From contig JAGWUH010000002.1 of NCBI GenBank assembly GCA_028868535.1, forward strand, positions 97,773-161,772: a DNA stretch of 64,000 bases, given 5' to 3'. This DNA comes from Sphingomonadales bacterium. Lineage in GTDB: Bacteria > Pseudomonadota > Alphaproteobacteria > Sphingomonadales > Sphingomonadaceae. Position 1 is the first letter of the stretch. Each line of letters starts with the position of its first letter. The translations under genes were made by a program, and so were the position numbers. The notes beneath the pieces are model-generated. The model saw only the letters and a list, made by a program, of their open reading frames with translations, was not told the DNA's origin and did no database searches. Below, piece after piece: positions 1 to 8,825 of this stretch.

Positions 1-1997
1 GCGCGCTGCGCTTCTTCAAGGGCGGCACCGCCTACGATCCGGACAAGATGGCGTACGACCAGCAGAAGCTGCGCCAGTTCTACCTGACGAACGGCTATGC
101 CGATTTCCGCGTCGTCTCCGCCGTGGCCGAGCTGACGCCGGACAAGAAGGACTTCATCATCACCTACGTGGTGGAGGAAGGGAAGCGCTACAAGTTCGGC
201 GACGTCAAGGTCGAGAGCCAGCTGCGCGACTTCGACGGCGATACGCTGGCGAAGAACCTGCCGATGAAGAAGGGCATGTGGTACAATGCCAAGATGGTGG
301 AAGACACCATCGACAAGCTGAACGAGACCGCGGGCGTGTTCGGCTACGCCTTCGCCGACGCCCGGCCCGACTACGATCGTGATCCCAAGAACCTGACGAT
401 GGGGATCACCTTCCAGATCGCCGAGGCGCCGCGCGTCTACGTCGAGCGGATCGACGTCAACGGCAACACGCTGACCCAGGACAAGGTCGTCCGCCGCGAG
501 TTCCGCCTCGCCGAGGGCGATGCGTTCAACTCGCTCCAGGTCAAGCGCTCGACCAACCGCATCAAGTCGCTGGGCTACTTCCAGGAAAAGTTCGAGGTCA
601 AGCAGACGCCCGGCTCGGCGCGCGACCGCATCGTCCTCGAAGCCAACGTCGAGGAAAAACCCACCGGCGAGCTCCAGCTTTCCGCCGGCTATTCCAGCCT
701 CGAAAGCTTCATCTTCCAGGCCTCGGTGCAGCAGCGCAACTTCCGCGGCCGCGGCCAGACGGTGGGACTGTCGGGCTCGATCTCGCGCTACTCGAAGTCG
801 GTCGAGGTCAGCTTCACCGAGCCGTACCTGTTCGACAAGAACGTCGCGCTCGGTGTCGACATCTACCGGCGCGACTACAACAACTTCAATTACCTGAACT
901 CGGATCGCAACACGATCTACAGCCAGGCCACCACCGGCTTCCAGGTCCGTCTCGGCCTGCCGTTGACCGAGTACATGTCGCTGGTCGGCCGCTACACGCT
1001 GAACTTCGACAACGTCAGCCTCGACCAGGCACAGTTCTACACCAACGGCGCCTGCGATCCGCTGCTCGCCGGCCGCTACCTCTGCGACGCCGAGGGCAAG
1101 CGCACCTCGTCGATCCTCGGCGCGTCGCTGGTCTATGACAACCTCGACAACCGCGTGCATCCGTCGCGCGGCCGCACCGCTTCGGCCGGGGTCGATTTCG
1201 CGGGTCTCGGCGGGTCGGTCAAATATGTCCGCTTCCGTGCCAACGGCGCGCAGTACTGGCCGATCGGCAAGGGCTTCATCTTCTCGATCCAGGGCGAAGG
1301 CGGCATCATCAAGTCGCTGAAGAAGCGCTACGACGCCACCGGCAACGAGATCGAGGGCGTGCTGCTGACCGATCGCTTCTACCTGGGCGAACCGCAGATC
1401 CGCGGCTTCGACATCCGCGGCGTCGGCCCGCGCGTGGTCCGCAAGCCGCTGCAGGCGGACAGCAACGGCGCGTACCATCTGGGCGACGTCATCACCGACA
1501 AGAACTACTGGTCGGACGATGCGATCGGTGGCCGCTTCTACTACATGGGCCGCGCCGAGCTCGAAATTCCGCTGGGTTCGGGCGCCAAGGAACTCGGCAT
1601 CCGCCCGTCGATCTTCCTCGACGCCGGCGCCGTCTGGGGCGTCAAGCACCCCGAGTTGACGTCGAGCACCCTCCCGATTCCCTACACGATCGCCGATCCG
1701 GTCACTGGCCAGCAGGTCCCCGCCTATACCCAGGTCAACGCCGACGGCACGACCTCGACGGTGGCGAACGCGATCTCCTCGGTGGATCACACCACTGCCA
1801 ACACGCCGCAGATCAAGGTCCAGCCGTACCAGGAGTTCTTCTACGGCGACACCGCGAAGCCGCGCGTGTCGATCGGCGTCGGCTTCAACTGGAACTCGCC
1901 GTTCGGTCCGTTCCGCATCGATTTCGCCAAGGCGCTGGTGCACGCCAAGGGGGATGATACCAAGACTTTCACCTTCAACGTGGGAACCCAGTTCTGA
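1..1997 (+). CDS. bamA: Outer membrane protein assembly factor BamA (5' end outside window)
   Basis: BamA is the central beta-barrel of the BAM complex, which folds and inserts outer-membrane proteins. The reading frame is open from the first bases of the window, so the ATG at 48 in the ORF track is internal and the true start lies upstream. What is present covers the later POTRA domains (about the first 210 residues) followed by the Omp85 barrel. The barrel contains a QIRGF motif, equivalent to the family's VRGF lid-loop motif, and ends in a C-terminal Phe (NVGTQF), the usual outer-membrane targeting signature. The stop overlaps the skp start by one base, so the two are translationally coupled. 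Family assignment is secure; only the N-terminus is missing. Confidence 0.97.
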   Translation, partial: ALRFFKGGTAYDPDKMAYDQQKLRQFYLTNGYADFRVVSAVAELTPDKKDFIITYVVEEGKRYKFGDVKVESQLRDFDGDTLAKNLPMKKGMWYNAKMVEDTIDKLNETAGVFGYAFADARPDYDRDPKNLTMGITFQIAEAPRVYVERIDVNGNTLTQDKVVRREFRLAEGDAFNSLQVKRSTNRIKSLGYFQEKFEVKQTPGSARDRIVLEANVEEKPTGELQLSAGYSSLESFIFQASVQQRNFRGRGQTVGLSGSISRYSKSVEVSFTEPYLFDKNVALGVDIYRRDYNNFNYLNSDRNTIYSQATTGFQVRLGLPLTEYMSLVGRYTLNFDNVSLDQAQFYTNGACDPLLAGRYLCDAEGKRTSSILGASLVYDNLDNRVHPSRGRTASAGVDFAGLGGSVKYVRFRANGAQYWPIGKGFIFSIQGEGGIIKSLKKRYDATGNEIEGVLLTDRFYLGEPQIRGFDIRGVGPRVVRKPLQADSNGAYHLGDVITDKNYWSDDAIGGRFYYMGRAELEIPLGSGAKELGIRPSIFLDAGAVWGVKHPELTSSTLPIPYTIADPVTGQQVPAYTQVNADGTTSTVANAISSVDHTTANTPQIKVQPYQEFFYGDTAKPRVSIGVGFNWNSPFGPFRIDFAKALVHAKGDDTKTFTFNVGTQF

Positions 1998-2680
1998 TGA
2001 AAATTGCTCACACCCTTGCCGCCGCGCTGCTGCTCGCCGGCGTTTCCGCTCCGGCGCTGGCGGCCAAGCCCGCTCCCGCCGCTCCTGCCCCGGCCGCCGC
2101 TGCCGGCACGGTCGGCGTCAACGGCATCGCCGTCGCCAACATCGAGGGCGTGATCGCCAACTCGGCCGCGTTCAAGACCGCGCAGACCCAGCGCCCCGTC
2201 ACCTACAAGGCGCAGATCGACCAGGCCGAAGCCCGCCGCAAGGCGATCGGCGCGCAGCTCCAGCCGCTGATCGACAAGTTCAAGAAGGACCAGGCCGCTG
2301 GTGCCACCGGGGCAGTGCTGCAGCCCCAGGCGCAGGCGATCCAGCAGATCCAGGAATCGGGCAACCAGGAACTGCAGAAGATCGTCGAGCCGGTGGCGCT
2401 CTCCGAAGCCTACGTGCAGGAACAGATCAACGACAAGCTCGGCGCCGCGATCCAGGCGGCGATGACCAAGAACGGCGTCACCCTGCTGCTCAACCCCCAG
2501 TCGGTCCTGGCGGTCGGCAAGTCGTACGACCTGTCGATGGCGATCCTCAACGAGCTCAACGCCGCGCTGCCGACCGCGCAGCTGGTGCCGCCGGCCGGCT
2601 GGCTCCCGCGTGAGCAGCGCGAGCAGCAGGCCCAGCAGGCCGCCCAGCGCGGCAACGCCGCCGCCGGCGACGGTCGCTGA
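1997..2680 (+). CDS. skp: Periplasmic chaperone Skp/OmpH family
   Basis: Predicted 227-residue secreted chaperone that holds unfolded outer-membrane proteins for BamA. Residues 1-22 form a signal peptide (charged start MK, Leu/Ala core, cleavage after ALA). An Ala/Pro-rich linker follows, then the OmpH region with a long, Lys/Gln-rich helical stretch typical of the Skp tentacles. It starts in an overlap with the bamA stop and sits in the classical bamA-skp order. The C-terminus is Gln/Ala-rich and low in complexity. It is longer than the usual 160-190 residues because of the linker and tail. Confidence 0.92.
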   Translation: MKIAHTLAAALLLAGVSAPALAAKPAPAAPAPAAAAGTVGVNGIAVANIEGVIANSAAFKTAQTQRPVTYKAQIDQAEARRKAIGAQLQPLIDKFKKDQAAGATGAVLQPQAQAIQQIQESGNQELQKIVEPVALSEAYVQEQINDKLGAAIQAAMTKNGVTLLLNPQSVLAVGKSYDLSMAILNELNAALPTAQLVPPAGWLPREQREQQAQQAAQRGNAAAGDGR

Positions 2681-2699
2681 GCGAAGCTGGGGGGTAGCG

Positions 2700-3167
2700 A
2701 TGAGCGACGCAACCGCAACCGCGCCTTACGATATCCGCAAGGTGCTCGCGGCGTTGCCGCATCGCTACCCGCTGCTGCTGGTCGATCGGGTCGAATCGCT
2801 CGACGTCGGCGAGAAGATCCACGCGATCAAGGCCGTCAGCTTCAACGAGCAGTTCTTCCAGGGCCATTTCCCCGGACGCCCGATCATGCCCGGCGTGCTC
2901 ATCATCGAGGCACTGGCGCAATCGGCGGCGATCCTCGCGATCGAGAGCCTGGAGCTAGCCGGGTCCGGCAAGCTGGTCTATTTCATGTCGATCGAGGAAG
3001 CGAAGTTCCGCACCCCGGTCGAACCCGGCTGCCTGCTCGATCTCCACGTCAGCTTCGTCCAGAAGCGCGCCCGCGTCTGCAAGTTCCGCGGCGAGGCGAT
3101 GCTGAACGGCAAGCTCGCCTGCGAGGTCAACTTCACTGCGATGATCGCCGATCCGCCCGCCGCGTGA
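2700..3167 (+). CDS. fabZ: 3-hydroxyacyl-[acyl-carrier-protein] dehydratase FabZ
   Basis: FabZ dehydrates beta-hydroxyacyl-ACP to trans-2-enoyl-ACP in type II fatty acid synthesis. The 155-residue protein has the hot-dog signature [14 protein letters not shown] with the catalytic His at about 56 and Glu at about 70 (IIEAL). The ORF track starts 30 codons too early. The ATG at 2700 follows a G-rich ribosome-binding site and gives the normal family N-terminus ([15 protein letters not shown]). In enterobacteria this gene lies between lpxD and lpxA. Here skp precedes it directly and rpmE follows, with no lipid A gene present. Confidence 0.96.
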   Translation: MSDATATAPYDIRKVLAALPHRYPLLLVDRVESLDVGEKIHAIKAVSFNEQFFQGHFPGRPIMPGVLIIEALAQSAAILAIESLELAGSGKLVYFMSIEEAKFRTPVEPGCLLDLHVSFVQKRARVCKFRGEAMLNGKLACEVNFTAMIADPPAA

Positions 3168-3197
3168 GCGCGCGCCATGGCTCTGGACAAATCCCCG

Positions 3198-3246
3198 CGG
3201 CGCGGCTAAGCGCGCCGCTCCCGTTTCGGGCCGGTCGGAACCGGCC
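3198..3246 (+). promoter_or_regulatory. Two GC-rich hairpins in the rpmE leader
   Basis: The 97-base gap between fabZ and rpmE contains two perfect 7-bp hairpins: CGGCGCG/CGCGCCG with a 6-nt loop (3198-3217) and GGCCGGT/ACCGGCC with a 4-nt loop (3229-3246). The second ends 18 bases before the rpmE ATG. They could attenuate fabZ read-through or act as a leader structure for L31. No T-run follows, so a standard terminator is unlikely. Function is inferred only. Confidence 0.4.
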
Positions 3247-3264
3247 ACAGCGAAAGAACGATCG

Positions 3265-3492
3265 ATGAAGGCCGATATCCATCCCGATTACCACACCATC
3301 AAGGTGCAGATGACCGACGGCACCGTGTTCGAGACCCGCTCCACCTGGGGCAAGGAAGGCGACACGCTGGTGCTCGACATCGATCCGACCTCGCACCCGG
3401 CCTGGACCGGCGGCACCCGCCAGCTCGACCAGGGCGGTCGCGTTGCCCAGTTCAACAAGCGCTTCGGCGGCCTCACCCTCAAGAAGGGCTGA
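3265..3492 (+). CDS. rpmE: 50S ribosomal protein L31 (zinc-free form)
   Basis: The 75-residue protein begins [19 protein letters not shown] and matches the alphaproteobacterial L31 family (large-subunit protein at the subunit interface). It has no cysteine, so it is the C-minus form that does not bind zinc. The start is supported by family length. The ribosome-binding site (GAAAGAAC) is weak. It sits alone between fabZ and tRNA-His. Confidence 0.95.
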   Translation: MKADIHPDYHTIKVQMTDGTVFETRSTWGKEGDTLVLDIDPTSHPAWTGGTRQLDQGGRVAQFNKRFGGLTLKKG

Positions 3493-3610
3493 GCCGTTCC
3501 GGCGGCGCGGGGGCGGCATCCCTCGCGCCCGTCGCGCCGGTCGCGAAGTTTTCGCTTCCCTCCGGCGCACACTCATGCAAAAGGCGCGGCTCTTCGGGCG
3601 CGCCCGATAT

Positions 3611-3688
3611 GGCGATCGTAGCTCAGCTGGTTAGAGCGCCGGTTTGTGGTACCGGAGGTCGTGGGTTCGAACCCCATCGATCGCCCCA
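3611..3688 (+). tRNA. tRNA-His (GTG)
   Basis: A full cloverleaf can be drawn. The acceptor GCGATCG pairs with CGATCGC, preceded by the tRNA-His-specific extra G at -1 (3611) facing discriminator C. The anticodon stem CCGGT/ACCGG encloses TTGTGGT, anticodon GTG. The T-arm has TTCGAAC. The 3' CCA is encoded (3686-3688). It lies upstream of the ccm operon. Confidence 0.97.
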
Positions 3689-3828
3689 TTCTTCTCCACA
3701 CCACCACCTGTTTCCCGCGGCGCCGCTGTCGACATTCGTCGCGGCGCCCTTGCGGTTTCGCGGGCATCCTGCCAAAGGCGCCGGCATGGCCGGGGCGTGC
3801 CCGGCGTTCGACGAATTGCCCCGCACCG

Positions 3829-4551
3829 ATGCACGGTTTCGCCAATCCCGCCCGCTTCCTGCGCCTCGCGCGCTGGCTGACGCCCGTGCTGCTGCTGGCC
3901 GGCGCGGTGCTGGCGGCGGCATCGCTGGGCTGGGGCCTGTTCGGCGCCCCGGCAGACCGGCTGCAGGGCGAATCGGTGCGCATCCTCTACATCCACGTCC
4001 CCGCCGCCTGGCTCGGCATGGGCGGGTGGAGCGCCATCGCCGTCGCCTCCTTCACGGAGATCGTCTGGCGCCATCCGCTCGCCGCCATCGCCGCGCGCGC
4101 GGTGGCGCTGCCCGGCGCGTTCTACACCGCGCTGTGCCTGGTCACCGGCTCGCTGTGGGGGCGACCGGCGTGGGGCACCTGGTGGGTCTGGGACGGCCGG
4201 TTGACCTCTATGCTGGTGCTGCTGTTCCTCTACATGGGCTATATCGCGCTGGCCGACGCCGCCGATCGCGACGGCGGTGAGCCTTCGCGCATTCCCGCGG
4301 TGTTCGGCCTGGTCGGCGCGGTCAACATCCCGGTGATCCACTATTCGGTGCTGTGGTGGAACAGCCTGCACCAGCCCCCCTCGATCACCATGGGCAAGTC
4401 GGCGATGGCGCCGGCCTTCCTCTGGCCGCTGCTGATCGCCACGATCGGCTTTTCGCTCCTGTTCGGCGGCGTCGTGCTGGCGCGGATGCGCGCGATCCTG
4501 GCCAACGCCCAGGCGGAGGCGCGCCTGCGCCGCAAGGCGGCCGCCGCATGA
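3829..4551 (+). CDS. ccmC: Heme exporter/handling protein CcmC
   Basis: First gene of a System I cytochrome c maturation operon. CcmC presents heme with the WWD domain and loads it onto CcmE in the periplasm. The 240-residue protein has six hydrophobic segments, the WWD motif WGTWWVWDGRLTS and conserved periplasmic histidines (HVPAAW and NSLHQ contexts). The ORF track starts 61 codons early, over the tRNA. The ATG at 3829 gives the normal N-terminus (FANPARFLRLARWL), although no strong ribosome-binding site precedes it. The stop overlaps the ccmD start (ATGA). ccmA and ccmB are not in the window. Confidence 0.95.
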   Translation: MHGFANPARFLRLARWLTPVLLLAGAVLAAASLGWGLFGAPADRLQGESVRILYIHVPAAWLGMGGWSAIAVASFTEIVWRHPLAAIAARAVALPGAFYTALCLVTGSLWGRPAWGTWWVWDGRLTSMLVLLFLYMGYIALADAADRDGGEPSRIPAVFGLVGAVNIPVIHYSVLWWNSLHQPPSITMGKSAMAPAFLWPLLIATIGFSLLFGGVVLARMRAILANAQAEARLRRKAAAA

Positions 4552-4688
4552 TCGAGTCGCTCGATCCCTGGCCGTTCGTCGCCGCCGCCTATGCCCTCGG
4601 CATCGGCGGCACGTTGCTGCTCGCGGGCTGGTCGTGGCTGGCGATGCGGCGCGCTGAAAAACGCCGGGACGAGGTGAGGGGCCGATGA
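4548..4688 (+). CDS. ccmD: Heme exporter protein CcmD
   Basis: A 46-residue single-pass membrane protein hidden in a longer ORF of the track. It starts at ATG 4548, overlapping the ccmC stop by four bases, and ends overlapping the ccmE start. It has a short N-terminus with W-P-F, one transmembrane helix and a basic tail (MRRAEKRRDEVRGR). CcmD is needed for release of holo-CcmE from CcmABC. The identification rests on position, size and topology. Confidence 0.9.
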   Translation: MIESLDPWPFVAAAYALGIGGTLLLAGWSWLAMRRAEKRRDEVRGR

Positions 4689-5143
4689 ACACGCCGATCA
4701 AGGCCAAGCACCAGCGCCTCGTGCTGGTCCTGCTCGCGCTCGTCGCGCTGATCGGCGCGGCGCTGCTCGCCACCTGGGCGCTGCGCAACCAGGCCAGCTA
4801 CTTCTACGTCCCCAGCGACATGAAGGCCAACCCGCCGTCGCCGACGCGTGCCGTCCGCCTCGGCGGGATGGTGGAACGCGGCTCGATGAAGACCGCGGCC
4901 GACGGCGTCACCGTCGCCTTCGTGGTGGAGGACGGCAAGGCCCGCATTCCCGTGCGCTTCTCGGGCATCCGGCCGGAACTCTTCGTCGAAGGCTCGGGTG
5001 TCGTCGCGGAAGGACACCTCGGCGCCGACGGCACTTTCGTCGCCGACAACCTGCTCGCCAAGCACGACGAGAAGTACGTCCCCCGCGAACTCAAGGACAT
5101 GACCGCGGCGCAGAAGCGCAAGGCCGTGGCGGAGACGCAGTAG
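4685..5143 (+). CDS. ccmE: Cytochrome c maturation heme chaperone CcmE
   Basis: A 152-residue periplasmic heme chaperone tethered by one N-terminal membrane helix (residues about 12-32), followed by an OB-fold. The covalent heme-binding histidine is visible in LLAKHDEKYVP (His127), including the conserved downstream Tyr. It carries heme from CcmC to CcmF/H. It overlaps ccmD by four bases and lies four bases ahead of ccmF. Confidence 0.97.
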   Translation: MNTPIKAKHQRLVLVLLALVALIGAALLATWALRNQASYFYVPSDMKANPPSPTRAVRLGGMVERGSMKTAADGVTVAFVVEDGKARIPVRFSGIRPELFVEGSGVVAEGHLGADGTFVADNLLAKHDEKYVPRELKDMTAAQKRKAVAETQ

Positions 5144-5147
5144 CACG

Positions 5148-7136
5148 ATGTTCGCCGAACTCGGCCTCGCCGCCCTCTGGCTCGCCGCCGCCCTTGCCGC
5201 GCTGCAACTGCTCGCCGGCGGCATGGCGCTGACCGACGGCGGCCGCAGCTTCGGCCCGCTGGTCCGGCCGGTGGCGATCGTCCAGGGCCTGCTCGCCGCC
5301 GCGGCGTTCCTCGCGCTGATCGTGCTGTTCGCGCAGACCGACCTGTCGGTGAAGCTCGTCGCGGAAAACTCGCACTCGGCCAAGCCGCTGCTCTACAAGG
5401 TCGCCGGCACCTGGGGGAACCACGAAGGCTCGATGCTGCTGTGGGTCACGGTGATGGGCCTCGCCGGCGGCTTCGTCGCCCTGATCGAGCGCCGCCTGCC
5501 CGAGCGGACGATGCTCGCCACGCTGGCCGGGCAGGCGTTCGTCAGCCTCGGCTTCTACGCGTTCCTGCTGTTCGCCTCGAACCCGTTCGCGCGGCTCGAT
5601 CCCGCCCCACCGGAAGGCAACGGCCTCAACCCGCTGCTGCAGGATCCGGGCCTCGCCTTCCACCCGCCCACGCTCTATCTCGGCTACGTCGGCCTCTCGA
5701 TCGCGTTCAGCTTCGCAATCGGCGCGCTGGTCACGCGCGAGGTCGGCCCCGCCTTCGCCCGCGCGATGCGGCCGTGGGTGCTGGGCGCGTGGATCTTCCT
5801 CACCATCGGCATCACCGCCGGCTCCTACTGGGCCTACTACGTGCTCGGCTGGGGCGGCTGGTGGTTCTGGGACCCGGTCGAGAACGCCAGCCTCATGCCC
5901 TGGCTCGCGGCCACGGCGCTGCTGCACTCCGCTTCGGTCCTCGCGGCCCGCAACGCCTTGCGGGCGTGGACGATCATGCTGGGCGTCGTCGCCTTCTCGA
6001 TGTCGATGGTCGGCACCTTCCTGGTCCGCTCGGGCATCCTCACCAGCGTCCACGCCTTCGCGGTCGATCCCCGGCGCGGCAGCTTCATCCTCGTGCTGCT
6101 GGCGATCTACATCGGTGGCGCGCTGCTGCTGTTCGGCCTGCGCGCAGCGACGGTGACGGAGGGCGAACGCTTCGCCGTCACCAGCCGCGAGGCTGGGCTG
6201 GTGTTCAACAACGTCATGCTGTCGTCGATCCTCGGCATCGTCCTGATCGGCACGCTCTACCCCCTGGTGACCGAGGCGATGGGGGAAAAGGTCTCGGTCG
6301 GCCCGCCCTATTTCACGCCGATGTCGGCGGTGTTCGCGGTGCCGATGCTGCTGGTGCTGATGGTCGGCCCACTGCTGCGCTGGCGGCGCGACAGCCTGTC
6401 CCGGCACAAGCTGCCGGTGCTCGCTCCGTTCGCGGTGGGGCTGGCAGCGGGCATTGCCTTCGCCGCGCGCGGCGGCATCGCGGTCATGCCGCTCCTCGGC
6501 CTCGCGCTCGCCCCTGCCGTCGCCTTCGCCTCGCTGCTGCCGCTCCGGGGCCGCAGCCTGCGTCGCGTGCCGCTCGCCACCTGGGGCATGGTCGTCGCCC
6601 ATCTCGGCGTCGCCGTCGCGCTGTTCGGCATGGCCTGCGACAGCGCCTTCACCCGCGAGCGCCTGATCGCCGCCCGCATCGGCGAGAGCGCGCAGGTCGG
6701 CCCGTGGACGATCCGCCTGGCCGGCGTCATGCCGGTTGCCGGGCCGAACTGGACGGCGATGGAAGGCCGGCTCGAGGCCAGCTATGCCGGCGGCGCTCCG
6801 GTGCTGCTCAGGCCGCAGGGCCGCAGCTTCTGGGCGCCCCCGCAGAACACCACGGTCTCGGCGCTGCACACGCGGTGGAACGGCCAGCTCTACACCGTGA
6901 TCGGTGACGAGGTGCAGGGCTCGCAGGCCGAAGGCGGCCGCTGGCAGCTCCGCCTGTGGTGGAAGCCGTTCGTCCCGCTGATCTGGTACGGCGGCGGCCT
7001 GATCGGCCTCGGCGGCCTGCTGGCGCTGCTCGGCCGGGTGTTCGCCGATCTCAAGCGCATCCGGGTCCGCGCGAAAGTGGCGGTCCGCCGGGAGGACATC
7101 GCCGCGGTCAAGGCCGGGGGCCGTGCCGGACGATGA
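5148..7136 (+). CDS. ccmF: Heme lyase subunit CcmF
   Basis: A 662-residue polytopic inner-membrane protein that, with CcmH and CcmI, attaches heme to the CxxCH motif of apocytochromes. It shows the WWD domain (WGGWWFWDPVENASLMPWL), the HNEGS-like patch (NHEGSMLLW), conserved histidines and a C-terminal periplasmic region followed by the last helix. Length is normal for the family. Its stop overlaps the ccmG start (ATGA). Confidence 0.97.
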   Translation: MFAELGLAALWLAAALAALQLLAGGMALTDGGRSFGPLVRPVAIVQGLLAAAAFLALIVLFAQTDLSVKLVAENSHSAKPLLYKVAGTWGNHEGSMLLWVTVMGLAGGFVALIERRLPERTMLATLAGQAFVSLGFYAFLLFASNPFARLDPAPPEGNGLNPLLQDPGLAFHPPTLYLGYVGLSIAFSFAIGALVTREVGPAFARAMRPWVLGAWIFLTIGITAGSYWAYYVLGWGGWWFWDPVENASLMPWLAATALLHSASVLAARNALRAWTIMLGVVAFSMSMVGTFLVRSGILTSVHAFAVDPRRGSFILVLLAIYIGGALLLFGLRAATVTEGERFAVTSREAGLVFNNVMLSSILGIVLIGTLYPLVTEAMGEKVSVGPPYFTPMSAVFAVPMLLVLMVGPLLRWRRDSLSRHKLPVLAPFAVGLAAGIAFAARGGIAVMPLLGLALAPAVAFASLLPLRGRSLRRVPLATWGMVVAHLGVAVALFGMACDSAFTRERLIAARIGESAQVGPWTIRLAGVMPVAGPNWTAMEGRLEASYAGGAPVLLRPQGRSFWAPPQNTTVSALHTRWNGQLYTVIGDEVQGSQAEGGRWQLRLWWKPFVPLIWYGGGLIGLGGLLALLGRVFADLKRIRVRAKVAVRREDIAAVKAGGRAGR

Positions 7137-7684
7137 GCGATCCCACCCCCAAGGCGCCGCGCTGGGCGCTGTGGCTGCCGCTGGCGCTGTTCCTCGGCTT
7201 CGTCGGTCTGGTCATCGTCGGCCTCGTCCGCCCGGCCAGCCATGACATCCCCAGCCGCATGATTGGCCAGCCGCTGCCCCGCTTCGACCTGCGTCCCGCC
7301 GCCGATGGCCTGCCCGGCCTGTCGAATCGCGATTTCGCCGGCGGCAGGCCGCGCCTGCTCAACATCTTCGCGTCGTGGTGCATTCCGTGCGGGGTCGAGG
7401 CGCCGGTCCTCGCCGAACTGCAGCGCCAGGGCGTCCAGATCGACGGCATCGCCATCCGCGACCACAAGGACGAACTCGCCGCCTTCCTCGCCCGCAACGG
7501 CAACCCCTACGCCCGCATCGGCGCCGACGACATTTCCGCCGTCCAGCTCGCGATCGGCTCGTCCGGCGTTCCCGAAAGCTTCGTCATCGATGGCAAGGGC
7601 GTGATCCGCTACCAGCACATCGGCGATATCCGCCCCGAACAGGTGCCGATGATCCTGCAGAAGCTCAAGGAGGCCGAACGGTGA
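7133..7684 (+). CDS. ccmG: Thiol:disulfide interchange protein CcmG/DsbE
   Basis: A membrane-anchored periplasmic thioredoxin of 183 residues that reduces the apocytochrome cysteines before heme ligation. It has an N-terminal helix (about 11-32), then a thioredoxin fold with the active site ASWCIPC (Cys83, Cys86) and the cis-Pro in SGVPESF. The start at 7133 overlaps the ccmF stop. The ORF-track start is 59 codons upstream inside ccmF. It overlaps ccmH by four bases (GTGA). Confidence 0.96.
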   Translation: MSDPTPKAPRWALWLPLALFLGFVGLVIVGLVRPASHDIPSRMIGQPLPRFDLRPAADGLPGLSNRDFAGGRPRLLNIFASWCIPCGVEAPVLAELQRQGVQIDGIAIRDHKDELAAFLARNGNPYARIGADDISAVQLAIGSSGVPESFVIDGKGVIRYQHIGDIRPEQVPMILQKLKEAER

Positions 7685-8103
7685 TCCGCCGCCTGCTGCT
7701 CGTTCTCGCGCTGGCCTGCGCGGCAGGGTCGGTCGCACCGGCCCTGGCCGACGATACCATGCCGCCCGCGCCCTACGCCTATCGCCAGCTCGACGATCCG
7801 GCGCAGGAAGCCCGGGCCAAGGCGCTGATGGAAACGCTGCGCTGCCTTGTCTGCCAGTCGCAGTCGATCGCCGATTCGGATGCGCCGATCGCCGGCGACA
7901 TGCGCAACCAGGTCCGCCTTCGCATCGCCGCAGGCGAGGATCCGGAGGCGATCCGCAGCTGGCTGATCCAGCGCTATGGCGAATACGTCAGCTATGCCCC
8001 GCGGGTGAACCGGCTGACCTGGCCGCTGTTCGCGGCGCCGCTGCTGTTGCTGGCGCTCGCCGCGATCCTGCTGCGTCGCCGCTTTGCCGGAGCAGGCGCA
8101 TGA
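7681..8103 (+). CDS. ccmH: Cytochrome c maturation protein CcmH (CycL type)
   Basis: A 140-residue apocytochrome thiol oxidoreductase starting at a GTG that overlaps the ccmG stop. It has a signal peptide (residues 1-23, ALA), the LRCLVCQ active site with Cys55 and Cys58 followed by the conserved SIADSDAPIA, and a C-terminal transmembrane helix. This is the short N-terminal-type CcmH; the TPR half is a separate gene (ccmI). Its stop overlaps the next ATG. Confidence 0.95.
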   Translation: MIRRLLLVLALACAAGSVAPALADDTMPPAPYAYRQLDDPAQEARAKALMETLRCLVCQSQSIADSDAPIAGDMRNQVRLRIAAGEDPEAIRSWLIQRYGEYVSYAPRVNRLTWPLFAAPLLLLALAAILLRRRFAGAGA

Positions 8104-8750
8104 CCTGGGTGCTGGTGATCGTGCTCGCCGCGCTGGCGCTCGGCGCGATCCTGCTGTTGTTCCCGGCAACCCGCCACGCCTGGCAGGCGCTCACCGCGGC
8201 GCTGCTGCTCGGCCTTGCCGGCTACACCTTGCAGGGCTCGCCCTCGGTGCCCTCGGCGCCGAAATCGCGCGAGGAACAGGTCGCCGATCATCCCGAGGCC
8301 CAGGTCGAGGTGCGCCAGCAGCTTTCCGGCAGCGATGACCAGAACCAGCGCTGGCTGATGGTCGCCAATGCCATGATCCGCCACGGCCAGTACGCCGATG
8401 CGGCCACCACGCTGCGCGCCGCGGTCGAGGAAAATCCCGGCAACGGCGATGCCTGGCTGGCCATGGCCAACGCGCTGGTCGGCCACGCGCAGGGCACGCT
8501 GTCCCCCGCCTCGCTCTATGCCTATCGCCGCGCCTCGCAGGCCGATCCGGCGGCGCCGGGCCCGCCGTTCTTCCTCGGCCTGGCGCTGGCGCAATCGGGC
8601 CGCTTGCAGGAAGCCCGCACGCTGTGGACGACGCTCCTCGCCCGCGCGCCCGCCGATGCGCCGTGGCGGGCGGACCTCGAAAAGCGCCTGGCGATGCTCG
8701 ACGCCTTCATCGCCCGCCAGCAATCCGGCGCGGCTGCCGGGGAACAGTAA
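8100..8750 (+). CDS. ccmI: Cytochrome c maturation protein CcmI/CycH-like, TPR protein
   Basis: A 216-residue protein with two N-terminal membrane segments (about 3-22 and 30-45) and a periplasmic TPR region (WLMVANAMIRHGQYADAATTLRAAVEENP and following). CcmI binds the C-terminal helix of apocytochrome c and delivers it to CcmF/H. It is last in the seven-gene ccm run and overlaps ccmH by four bases. The assignment relies on the operon position plus the TPR architecture. Confidence 0.85.
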   Translation: MTWVLVIVLAALALGAILLLFPATRHAWQALTAALLLGLAGYTLQGSPSVPSAPKSREEQVADHPEAQVEVRQQLSGSDDQNQRWLMVANAMIRHGQYADAATTLRAAVEENPGNGDAWLAMANALVGHAQGTLSPASLYAYRRASQADPAAPGPPFFLGLALAQSGRLQEARTLWTTLLARAPADAPWRADLEKRLAMLDAFIARQQSGAAAGEQ

Positions 8751-8825
8751 GCGCTACCGATTGTAGCAGGCTTGCGGCGCTGCTAAGCGCCCGCGACGAA
8801 TCGACAGCGGCGAGCGACCACGCGC

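Noticed and set aside
5091-6869. 592-residue minus-strand ORF
   Set aside because: Antisense to ccmF; composition is Arg/Gln/Glu-rich and lacks domains.
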